DNA of 64,000 bases, from the IMG/VR virus record IMGVR_UViG_3300009788_000003, positions 1-64,000 of that record. One strand, 5' to 3'. Positions 27,528 to 35,090 of this stretch are shown here, one piece after another; positions within the stretch are counted from its first letter, which is position 1, and each line of letters starts with the position of its first letter. Source of the DNA: a virus. Both the position numbers and the translations under genes were made by a program. The notes beneath the pieces are model-generated. The model saw nothing but the letters and a program-made list of their open reading frames with translations. It was not told the DNA's origin and ran no database searches.

Positions 27528-27737
27528 TTAAGAAATAATGCCCCGTGCTCTTAATTTCCTTGCCGAAGCAGGGTTATCAAAGACAATGACATCACCAGAT
27601 TTATACGAGACACCCCTATGAGTGTGTGCCGCAACTACAACAGTACCAGTGTCTTCTGCTTCATCAATAACAGATTCAGCATCAACACTCGCATCATTGT
27701 CGGAGTCCTTAACTTTCAGCTTTTTCTTACGAGCCAT
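27528..27737 (-). CDS. Small head-tail region protein
   Basis: 69 residues: a basic start (MARKKKLKVK), acidic middle, and a C-terminal fold HTHRGVSYKSGDVIVFDNPASARKLRARGII, a module found in short proteins of phage connector regions. Role unknown. Confidence 0.6.
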   Translation of the reverse strand: MARKKKLKVKDSDNDASVDAESVIDEAEDTGTVVVAAHTHRGVSYKSGDVIVFDNPASARKLRARGIIS

Positions 27738-27786
27738 AAAAAAACCTCAAATAGTTATCGTGAGACTACAACTACCTAACATCAAA

Positions 27787-28218
27787 TTAAAGTATTATTT
27801 GATATGCTGTAACCCATCTTTGCCTATAAATCAACTTATCATCCACCCCAAAACTAGGGGATTCAGATTCCAGATTCCAACTTCTTGTAGTAGCACTGGT
27901 ATTACATGCCATTGCTTTTCTTAATCTTTGGAGAATTTCCGTTGCTGTGGGAACAACATTGAGACCTTGAACTTGGTTTAATGATTCAGCTTTTGCCACC
28001 AAATACAGATCAAAAACAACATCATGCTTCTTACCTGCTATACGCATTCCCGCATAATGAAAAATCAGACAAGGCAAAGACAACCGTGTATGTGCTGCAC
28101 TTAATTGGGATGGGTCATAGAGATACAGGGATTTTTTATTTAGCTCAGACACAGTATTTACCTGAGTTTCAATATCCTCCTTCAGTGCCGTAATAACATC
28201 TGTTGCTGTAGTGGTCAT
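27787..28218 (-). CDS. Tail terminator-like protein
   Basis: 143 residues. Position between the virion morphogenesis protein and the tail tube, size and alpha/beta character (KHDVVFDLYLVAKAES) are those of tail terminators (lambda U or DUF1834-like). The sequence itself gives weak family evidence. Confidence 0.55.
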   Translation of the reverse strand: MTTTATDVITALKEDIETQVNTVSELNKKSLYLYDPSQLSAAHTRLSLPCLIFHYAGMRIAGKKHDVVFDLYLVAKAESLNQVQGLNVVPTATEILQRLRKAMACNTSATTRSWNLESESPSFGVDDKLIYRQRWVTAYQIIL

Positions 28219-28658
28219 CGTAGTGCAAGTTTAACACGAGCCTCAATTATTCTTTTAACTCCTTCTTCATCTTCAGGACTTATTCCCAGAAATTCCCGCT
28301 TTGGAAATTGAACCCCATCAACTTCAAGACCAAATTGATGTATGTCTGCATAAGGAAGATCGGTAGAAATGATTCTTACTCCCGGCCCTCCCCGTGTCAA
28401 TTCAATGCTGTTGAATAAATCACCTGAATCAAATAAGGTTCCCCCACCAAGACCACCTGCTTGTCTATTCTTGGCAGCTTGGGATACTTCCCATGTGGTT
28501 CCATCAGTGGCTTCCTGTCTTAAGAATCTGGTTTTGATTTGATTGAGGATGAAGGCTCCCGCAGCATCTAAAATATCTTCCGTGTTGGTTGCCAACTCCA
28601 TAGCATTAAGTGCCTTCTGGATGTCTTCAAACCCTTCTGCGAGAATACTTGCAGCCAT
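28215..28658 (-). CDS. Phage virion morphogenesis protein (neck / tail completion)
   Basis: 147 residues with GGGTLFDSGDLFNSIELTRGG, PYADIHQFGLEVDG and FPKREFLGISPEDEE, which match the Mu G / P2 S-type virion morphogenesis family. It helps join head and tail. It overlaps the preceding gene by four bases. Confidence 0.8.
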   Translation of the reverse strand: MAASILAEGFEDIQKALNAMELATNTEDILDAAGAFILNQIKTRFLRQEATDGTTWEVSQAAKNRQAGGLGGGTLFDSGDLFNSIELTRGGPGVRIISTDLPYADIHQFGLEVDGVQFPKREFLGISPEDEEGVKRIIEARVKLALR

Positions 28659-28659
28659 T

Positions 28660-29328
28660 TTAGAACTGGTCTATTGGGTCTAAATGCAGGGGGGCAACAC
28701 GAATATTATTATCAACCAGATAAGCCAGATTCCCAGAGAAAGCATCCGCAGGAACATCTTTGGAAGGATTGGTTAGTTGATATATTTCCCGCGCCTTAAT
28801 TAATCCCGCTTCCTTAAGCCACTCAGGAACACCATCATAAATCCTACCGTCTTCCGTGCTAATGTTGGCAAACCCATGATCGTAGGTGATACGAAATAAA
28901 TATTCAAAAAAGAAATCTGGAATTCTTCGACTAATGGTTATCAGATCACTATTGAAACCAGTGACATCAAATTTAACGGTTCCTTTGTCGGTATTGATCT
29001 TCAGAAATTTGGGGTCAATCGAAGTGGCATTAACTAAATCGTCTTCCGTGATTCCAAACAGAACATCCACAGAATTAGTGGTTTCATCAATGAAGGCATT
29101 AGTAACACGAAACTTTAAATACCGTTCACCACGTACTGCGGTATCCCGGTCAATCAGAAAGTCCTCAATAACAGCAACCCCCGCATCAAGTTCACCCAAT
29201 CGAAAAATATCTTTAAGTTGGATAGTCGCAGACTTTAACGATTCGTATAGCAGGGGTCTTAATCCCTGTGCATCAATGGCATTAATACGAAGAATTAAGT
29301 CATCTACTGATGCAAGGGGAAGTGTCAT
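28660..29328 (-). CDS. Head-tail connector-type protein
   Basis: 222 residues (MTLPLASVDDLILRINAIDAQG...), alpha/beta, with a C-terminal helical part that ends VDNNIRVAPLHLDPIDQF. Located between the Lys-rich protein and the morphogenesis protein, where DUF-type head completion proteins are encoded. Assigned mainly by position. Confidence 0.5.
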   Translation of the reverse strand: MTLPLASVDDLILRINAIDAQGLRPLLYESLKSATIQLKDIFRLGELDAGVAVIEDFLIDRDTAVRGERYLKFRVTNAFIDETTNSVDVLFGITEDDLVNATSIDPKFLKINTDKGTVKFDVTGFNSDLITISRRIPDFFFEYLFRITYDHGFANISTEDGRIYDGVPEWLKEAGLIKAREIYQLTNPSKDVPADAFSGNLAYLVDNNIRVAPLHLDPIDQF

Positions 29329-29331
29329 AAA

Positions 29332-29712
29332 TTAAACCTGTACTACGTTGCTTGATTTCTCAGTTTTGGCAGTCGGCTTTTTCAGCTTGGGGGATTTTTT
29401 CTTTGCCGTACTTTTCTTTGCTGCGGATTTCTTCGGTTTGGTACTAACCTGTTTTAGTGGTTGCGCCTCTCCTGCCACCGATACTTGTTTTGGAACAACA
29501 GGGGCATCAGGAACGTAATCTTCAATTTGAAGACTGACTACCGGAACACTCCCAACATTGGCAGGGTCAACAATACCGAACATGGGCATATCTTTGTCCA
29601 TCAAACTACAAAGAGTCATACCCATATCTTCGGGTACATCGTAGATACGCGCCTTCCGATATAGGAAGTTATCTTTTAGGAATCTTTTTGCAACAGTTAA
29701 ACGAACTAACAT
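29332..29712 (-). CDS. Basic-tailed head-region protein
   Basis: 126 residues. The N-terminal half is a compact domain (LVRLTVAKRFLKDNFLYRKARIYDV ... YVPDAPVVPKQV); the C-terminal half is Lys/Ala/Pro-rich (KPKKSAAKKSTAKKKSPKLKK), a histone H1-like tail that could bind DNA inside the head. The combination is unusual. Confidence 0.6.
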   Translation of the reverse strand: MLVRLTVAKRFLKDNFLYRKARIYDVPEDMGMTLCSLMDKDMPMFGIVDPANVGSVPVVSLQIEDYVPDAPVVPKQVSVAGEAQPLKQVSTKPKKSAAKKSTAKKKSPKLKKPTAKTEKSSNVVQV

Positions 29713-29735
29713 GGTAATTAACCTCTCAGTCTCAT

Positions 29736-29766
29736 TAAAAGTAAGACCCGTATTTCAGGGTCTTAC
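29736..29766 (-). terminator. Terminator after the capsid decoration gene
   Basis: Nine-base-pair stem GTAAGACCC/GGGTCTTAC (29741-29749 and 29758-29766), then TTTTAAT on the minus strand. It marks a boundary after the gene at 29782-30030. Confidence 0.7.
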
Positions 29767-29781
29767 CATACTAACAAGAGA

Positions 29782-30030
29782 TTAGAAAATTACAATATCA
29801 ATCGTATCGTCTGCGGCCCAATCAACACCACCAGTATTGTCAATACTAACAACATCAGTACCGACAGTAATAAGACCGTCCCATGCGACAAGAACACCTA
29901 CTCTTCGCACTGTGACAAGCGCACCAGTAGCAGCAGATGAATCCGTATTAAAAGCAATGACCGCATCAGAAACATTCCCGGCAGTGACAACGTGCCGAAG
30001 ACCTAAACATTTACCCATTTCCATCTTCAT
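29782..30030 (-). CDS. Small capsid decoration-like protein
   Basis: 82 residues, beta-rich (SSAATGALVTVRRVGVLVAWDGLITVGTDVVSI), encoded right after the major capsid gene and followed by a terminator. Typical of short decoration or stabilising proteins; fold inferred only. Confidence 0.55.
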   Translation of the reverse strand: MKMEMGKCLGLRHVVTAGNVSDAVIAFNTDSSAATGALVTVRRVGVLVAWDGLITVGTDVVSIDNTGGVDWAADDTIDIVIF

Positions 30031-30050
30031 ATCCTCTTAAGTTGAAGGGA

Positions 30051-30083
30051 TTGAATCAGGGGGAATTACTCCCCCCCATTTCA
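30051..30083 (-). terminator. Stable hairpin after the major capsid gene
   Basis: GGGGG/CCCCC stem (30059-30063 and 30071-30077) within flanking TTGAA/TTCAA inverted repeats. No T tract follows, so it may protect the mRNA rather than terminate. Confidence 0.5.
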
Positions 30084-30090
30084 ACTCGGA

Positions 30091-31065
30091 TTAGCCGATG
30101 TTAATGTACTTAACCACTGCTTCTTCTTCTTCGTACTTGAAGTCGATTCGCAGGGTCATGACAATAACGAAAACGCGCTCAGTGATAATCTTATCAACTT
30201 CGACAGACAGTTGACGCTGAATACCCCAGATCATGTTATTCGGATTGGTGAAGAGTCCATTCGCGGCAGGCATAACAGCAGCACCTTCGACCTTTGTTCC
30301 CAAAGCCCAAAGAATCGGAGTTACCTGATCATTGACGGTATCACCACCGTTGGTTTCCCGGTTAGCACGAGTGTCCTGATACTCAGTATAGTTGTCCATA
30401 CTCACGAAGTTTTTCAACTGCGCCAATGTGCCTTTGTACTGATCAGGAAGGGTTTTGATACCATTCTTGAACAGAGTACGAGAAACGACAGCAGCCCCGT
30501 TATCGACCACATTCGAAGTGGCAGCAACAAGGAAACCATCCAACAGGGCAAGATACGCATCACCGGAACCTGTGTCACCCAGAATCGCTAATTCTTCTAG
30601 GTCAATGGCAACACGTTCTGCCATCATCTCCATGATGGTATCTTTAAAGTCACCCTGAACAACACCGGAACCTGTCATGCTTGGGTCTGCGTTAATGCTT
30701 GCACCACCCTGTTCAATGTTGTCTTCGATAACATCGTAAGGCAACCGGACTTCAGCAATAACTTCCTTGGTAGTCAGTTGCACTTGCTCAGTGGTTGCTT
30801 TACTGCGCCGATTGGTTGGGGATGTATCTTCATCCAGTGCCGTGCCAGAAATCGCAGGCATCAGGATTCTATCACCAAATCCAATCTTGTCGATGTTACG
30901 TTGGGGAGAACTCATCACAACAGTACGCATCTGGTTAAGGATGGTAGGTGTAGTTCTGAGCTTGCGAATAAATGCGGCAGCTTGTTCTGGATTTAACAGA
31001 CCACCAGAAGCCAAGTCTGCAAGCGTCATATCCGCTTTTTGGATAATCTTACTATTAGAAGACAT
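30091..31065 (-). CDS. Major capsid protein
   Basis: 324 residues. Features of HK97-fold capsid proteins: N-terminal helix (ADMTLADLASGGLLNPEQAAAFIRKL), VQLTTKEVIAEVRLPYDVIEDNI, MMAERVAIDLEELAILGD, and a C-terminal strand region (FVIVMTLRIDFKYEEEEAVVKYINIG). Encoded after the protease and scaffold-like protein and followed by a decoration gene. No obvious N-terminal scaffold domain. Confidence 0.85.
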   Translation of the reverse strand: MSSNSKIIQKADMTLADLASGGLLNPEQAAAFIRKLRTTPTILNQMRTVVMSSPQRNIDKIGFGDRILMPAISGTALDEDTSPTNRRSKATTEQVQLTTKEVIAEVRLPYDVIEDNIEQGGASINADPSMTGSGVVQGDFKDTIMEMMAERVAIDLEELAILGDTGSGDAYLALLDGFLVAATSNVVDNGAAVVSRTLFKNGIKTLPDQYKGTLAQLKNFVSMDNYTEYQDTRANRETNGGDTVNDQVTPILWALGTKVEGAAVMPAANGLFTNPNNMIWGIQRQLSVEVDKIITERVFVIVMTLRIDFKYEEEEAVVKYINIG

Positions 31066-31103
31066 ATTTAATACTCCAATTTACAAAAGTTACAATTTAA
31101 AGA

Positions 31104-32291
31104 CTAAGATAGCTCAACGTCACCGAAGTCCAACACATTATCCCACTTCACTGCTTTAGCTTTCTTCGGTTCAGCTTCAGAGTTATCTTCGGCTTCCTCA
31201 GAGTTGACAGTACCCGCTAGGGCTTCATCAGTCTTTTTTACCTTGGCTTCCAGATCAGTCAATCGATCAGAAAGTTCTTTCATCGCTTCAGTCTGGGAAG
31301 TTTTAAGTTCCGCAAGACCATCCACGATACCAGTTAAAGATTTGGTCATTGCTGCAATAGCATCTTCCGAACCTTCAGCTTGGGTTCCATCCGGGTCTTT
31401 CGATACGGCTTCTTCTGAATCATCACCATCTGCCCCGGCATCTTCATCATCACCGTTTTCATCAGACCCATTTTCATCATCACCGTTTTCATCCGCACCG
31501 GAATCATCCGCACCAGAAGAATCTTCAGCTACAGCATCATCTTCTTCTTCCTCCCCATCTTCATCATCCTGCTTCGTAGTTTCCTTTGCAGGCTTTTTCT
31601 TGGAAGCTTTTTTCGGGGGGGCTTTTTTCGGTGCATTCAGCAAACCCTTTTCAACTTCCACTACAATTTCTTCAGCTTTGAAAGCCTGAACAGGGATTGT
31701 AGAAAGGATTGCATCGATGTACCCGCCGAAATCCGAAATTGCCTTTTGCACGGCTTCTTTGGTTTCAGCAGCATCACCTTCAGAGAAGATAATATTCCCA
31801 ACAGTTTCATTGAGAATTTCATTGGCGATATGATAGGAAGGCGCAAATCCTGCCTTCGTAATATTTTCGATGAATGAATTGCTGTCTGGAAAAGCCAGAA
31901 GACCTTTCTCTACTCCGACAACAATCAGTGCGACCTCATCTGAGATTTTCAATGCAACGGCATCTTTCATTTCATCAGACTTGGTAAACATCAGGGTTAC
32001 ACTTTCGTTTTCCCCTTCTGTTACGTGGTCAACTTCAAAACCCCCATCAGCAAGGGCTTTGGTATAAACTTCCTGATCAGCCGATTTTGCTAATACAACT
32101 GCAACAACCGCAGGGTCTAGTTTGGTTTCATCTTTCCAAACAAAAAGATTTGAAATATTCATGGTGGGTTCTCCATCAGATTTTACGATACGAAAAGGAA
32201 TGCGATTCGCACCACGCTTAACTAAAGAGATTATATTCACATCCATTTCCGAAAGTTCACGGGCTTGGATTACTACCTTTTTACGGGTCAT
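31104..32291 (-). CDS. Acidic scaffold-like protein
   Basis: 395 residues. Begins MTRKKVVIQARELSEMDVNIISLVKRGANRIPFR, a motif of PBSX/XkdF-linked proteins, with a helical C-terminus (LAELKTSQTEAMKELSDRLTDLEAKVKK). Between lies a Lys-rich then very acidic low-complexity stretch (about 230-300, repeats of DENGDD and SDENG). Such composition fits a scaffold that fills the prohead. It overlaps the protease gene by four bases. Confidence 0.65.
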   Translation of the reverse strand: MTRKKVVIQARELSEMDVNIISLVKRGANRIPFRIVKSDGEPTMNISNLFVWKDETKLDPAVVAVVLAKSADQEVYTKALADGGFEVDHVTEGENESVTLMFTKSDEMKDAVALKISDEVALIVVGVEKGLLAFPDSNSFIENITKAGFAPSYHIANEILNETVGNIIFSEGDAAETKEAVQKAISDFGGYIDAILSTIPVQAFKAEEIVVEVEKGLLNAPKKAPPKKASKKKPAKETTKQDDEDGEEEEDDAVAEDSSGADDSGADENGDDENGSDENGDDEDAGADGDDSEEAVSKDPDGTQAEGSEDAIAAMTKSLTGIVDGLAELKTSQTEAMKELSDRLTDLEAKVKKTDEALAGTVNSEEAEDNSEAEPKKAKAVKWDNVLDFGDVELS

Positions 32292-33022
32292 TGCGTGTAT
32301 ACCTCAACGAAGCTAAATCGGTGTGCATGGTCATTGGTCTCTTCGGTAATAGTACCTCGCTTGATAAGGTGTACATGATCAGCATTGTCATCAATCGTTT
32401 TGCCCCCAAGAAAATTCCCTTCATCATCGAAGTGAACCTTGAAAACATGTTTATGATTCTGCTCTTTATCTGTTTCACCTTTAACAAACTCTGGAATTTC
32501 AATTTCCAGTTCAGTATCTTTACCTTGCCCTACACCATCTAATGAGAAGCCATTAATCTCCCCACTCTTTATAAGTTCCCAAACGGCATCATCCATAATT
32601 TTGATTCCTGCAACCCAAGCATTTTCAATAAAGTCTGGGTCTCCCTTGCGAACTATAAAACTTTCGACCACAGCAGCAGCAATTTCATCCCTGCTATGAT
32701 TTACATCAACCTTTGTTACCCTGCCATTTGCCAGAAACCCATGCCCCATCTCACGCACAGTTTCAATAGTCATAAAATCATTATCTGAATCTGGGGTATT
32801 AGGAACATAGACTTCAGCGTAAACAATCTGTAGTTCCTCATCTATTTTTTTGATATTCATCAAATGATTTTTGGTAACAGTCTCATCTTTTTCAAACTGA
32901 GAAAAACAAACCGCAGCCCTTTGGTCTGTATCAGGAAAATCTTTAACTGCTGTTGGATTACTCATGCAACGCGCAATAAAATTATCCCTTGATTCACCCG
33001 TATTAGGTGTGGGTAACGGCAT
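32288..33022 (-). CDS. Prohead protease, XkdF-like
   Basis: 244 residues. The N-terminal motif PLPTPNTGESRDNFIARCMSN is common in phage prohead proteins. The protease domain has VDVNHSRDEIAAAVVESFIV (His), IENAWVAGIKIMDDAVWELIK and GEINGFSLDGVG (Ser), as in the XkdF family of serine proteases. The C-terminus is His-rich (QNHKHVFKVHFDDEG, DNADHVHL, NDHAHRF). Confidence 0.8.
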   Translation of the reverse strand: MPLPTPNTGESRDNFIARCMSNPTAVKDFPDTDQRAAVCFSQFEKDETVTKNHLMNIKKIDEELQIVYAEVYVPNTPDSDNDFMTIETVREMGHGFLANGRVTKVDVNHSRDEIAAAVVESFIVRKGDPDFIENAWVAGIKIMDDAVWELIKSGEINGFSLDGVGQGKDTELEIEIPEFVKGETDKEQNHKHVFKVHFDDEGNFLGGKTIDDNADHVHLIKRGTITEETNDHAHRFSFVEVYTQ

Positions 33023-33087
33023 TTTTTCTCAAAGCCAATAATCTATGTGTGTAATTTAGAACTACCTAACGCGAATCGCAAGGATTT

Positions 33088-33105
33088 TTTGATACTAAGG
33101 TCAAA
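33088..33105 (+). promoter_or_regulatory. ACTAAG box (intergenic)
   Basis: TTTGATACTAAGGTCAAA, between the stop of the 33109 gene and the start of the protease gene at 33022. A GCGATTCGC hairpin leader follows on the minus strand. Confidence 0.6.
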
Positions 33106-33108
33106 CGA

Positions 33109-33318
33109 TTATTCTTCTTCGAATATAAAGTTTCCTGTCTCTAGATCAACTTCAGGGAATAACTCTTCAATCGATTCATCATCAGTTATTAGTGGGACAT
33201 TATCCCGTCTAGTCTCTGATACCGAAACAACATCATTTTCTACATGATCGGAATCTATGAAATCCCCATTAGCATAGGTAAGGAAAGCATCACCATCTGC
33301 ATTTCTGATTTTAGCCAT
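33109..33318 (-). CDS. Small acidic head-region protein
   Basis: 69 residues (MAKIRNADGDAFLTYANGDFIDSDHV...), strongly acidic. Its start codon overlaps the stop of the upstream head protein. No family recognised. Confidence 0.55.
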   Translation of the reverse strand: MAKIRNADGDAFLTYANGDFIDSDHVENDVVSVSETRRDNVPLITDDESIEELFPEVDLETGNFIFEEE

Positions 33319-35087
33319 TAGAAACTACCTCCAACAAATTTAGGGTCAGTTCCAAAGGGAACAAGGTTATCCCACATACCCCATTTGCTAAAACTTGAAC
33401 GTAATTGATCAAAGACTATTTCATTTTGAGTGTTGGAAAGGATTACATCCAGTGGTACATATCTTCTTTCTTCACCCAATGCCCTTGCTACTGCTCTGTT
33501 TGCGGCTTCATGTCTAGGCAGATACATGTAATATCCTTCAAGTTGATACCCTGCATCAGTAAAAAGATTCATCCGTTCAATAGCTTGCCGTGCATTTTTC
33601 AAAGTCATATCATGAACCACATTGAAATTCATTCTTCTGGCAATCTTTGTGATTTCATCAAATAGATAGGAAGATTCTAGGTGAAGTTCTCCCGCATTCC
33701 ACCCTTTGTATTCTGGCAGCAACTTCTTGATTGCATCACTATCCATTAGCAATACGTTCCTTCGATCAATAGGCCCATCAACACCAGAGAACCAAGACTT
33801 ACCAGAACCCCCGCGCCCCCCTATAACAGTATATGTTGGGGCTTGTCCCGCAGTAGCCTTGGCTTGATGGAATCCATCTCTCAGAATATTAGAACGGGTT
33901 AGAACACCTGTTGCTTCATCATGACCAAGAATAACCTTTCTTATAATATCCCTGTGAACCAGTTGCCTTCCCGCAGACCAGACACCATTTACATCCCTGA
34001 ATCTATCTATGGTAGGAACTACACCATCTAACAATTCTTCAAAACCCCTGATAGTGGCAGCATCTTCCAAAACCAGAGCATCAATTATTCCTGCTTCCGT
34101 TACTGCGGTATCTCCCGCAACATAATAATCTGAAGCAGAAGTAAAAGGTTTGTCTGGAATTCTTTGACCGGGGCGCAACGGATTTACAGGTTGAACTGCT
34201 CTAGGTGCGCGAACTGCTTTCAGCAATCCCCGGCATCTGGGATGGTAAGGGGGAGTGTCCCAACCCTTAGCACGTAATTGTTCATTAGTCATTTCAGTCA
34301 AATCTTTGACAGCAGCTTTGCTTTGTAGGGGAAAGGGCGCAAGGATTTTTAAATCAGTGGGGTCAGTTATTCTTATCTGTGTATCCAATTTTGCCAGTGC
34401 GGGGGCAACCTCAAATCTCTTGCCGTGCATCCGACTACACACAGGACAAATCCTGCTATCTAATTGTTCATTAACAATATAATGAGTTACGCCCCGTGAA
34501 GATGCTTCAGCAGTAAACCCATATTGAGCCATTCTTGACATCTGAAGAGAAGAAGCAGTGCTTATCATACTGCTCCCAATATTTCCTGCACCAGTAGTCA
34601 AAGCACTTCTTAAATTAATTGGATTGATTTTTTGAACATTGGTGGAACTCCCTTTGTTAAATTCTTCTTCTTGTTGTTCTTCAAAGACAAGTCTTGCTTC
34701 CAGTTTAACAGCCAATTGTAAAAACCGTTTTCTAACAGTAATCATTGCCTGATCTAACTGGATTTGATATTGATTGGTAGCAATGGGAACCAACCCTAAA
34801 GCATTTGGATTCAAGACTACTTCAAGGTCTAGGGTATTCCCATTAACTAAAGCACCCCCAAACACTAAACCTGTTTTAAGAAGTGTATTTATTTCAGTTA
34901 GTTTGCCTTGGTATAAAAGAGAAGTGTTGATGGTATCAACTATCTCAGTAACCTTTTGCAAATCATGGGCTTGAATAGCCTTCTCAATCTGGGGGATAAC
35001 CCGTTTTAGAATACTGTTCCAACGGGGTTGAACTATAGCCTCAAGGGATGCTTCCAAGTCAAGATAGGCTTCTACTTTGACTACCAT
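33318..35087 (-). CDS. Mu F-like head morphogenesis protein fused to a zeta-toxin-like kinase
   Basis: 589 residues. Residues about 1-300 match phage Mu gpF / SPP1 gp7-type minor head proteins, including the metal-site signature (NEQLDSRICPVCSRMHGKRF ... YHPRCRG, about 206-287). The C-terminal 170 residues hold a P-loop (GGRGGSGKS, 423-431), an acidic strand (LLMDSDAIKKLLPEY), ELHLESSYLFDEI and NVVHDMTLKNARQ, the layout of zeta toxin / chloramphenicol phosphotransferase-like kinases. A virion protein of this family could carry the kinase into the cell. The fusion lies in a single frame with no sign of frameshift. Confidence 0.75.
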   Translation of the reverse strand: MVVKVEAYLDLEASLEAIVQPRWNSILKRVIPQIEKAIQAHDLQKVTEIVDTINTSLLYQGKLTEINTLLKTGLVFGGALVNGNTLDLEVVLNPNALGLVPIATNQYQIQLDQAMITVRKRFLQLAVKLEARLVFEEQQEEEFNKGSSTNVQKINPINLRSALTTGAGNIGSSMISTASSLQMSRMAQYGFTAEASSRGVTHYIVNEQLDSRICPVCSRMHGKRFEVAPALAKLDTQIRITDPTDLKILAPFPLQSKAAVKDLTEMTNEQLRAKGWDTPPYHPRCRGLLKAVRAPRAVQPVNPLRPGQRIPDKPFTSASDYYVAGDTAVTEAGIIDALVLEDAATIRGFEELLDGVVPTIDRFRDVNGVWSAGRQLVHRDIIRKVILGHDEATGVLTRSNILRDGFHQAKATAGQAPTYTVIGGRGGSGKSWFSGVDGPIDRRNVLLMDSDAIKKLLPEYKGWNAGELHLESSYLFDEITKIARRMNFNVVHDMTLKNARQAIERMNLFTDAGYQLEGYYMYLPRHEAANRAVARALGEERRYVPLDVILSNTQNEIVFDQLRSSFSKWGMWDNLVPFGTDPKFVGGSF

Positions 35088-35090
35088 TTT

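Noticed and set aside
31204-31689. Rightward Ser-rich frame antisense to the acidic scaffold-like gene
   Set aside because: Its composition is the mirror of the GAT/GAA-rich acidic stretch; no start signal.
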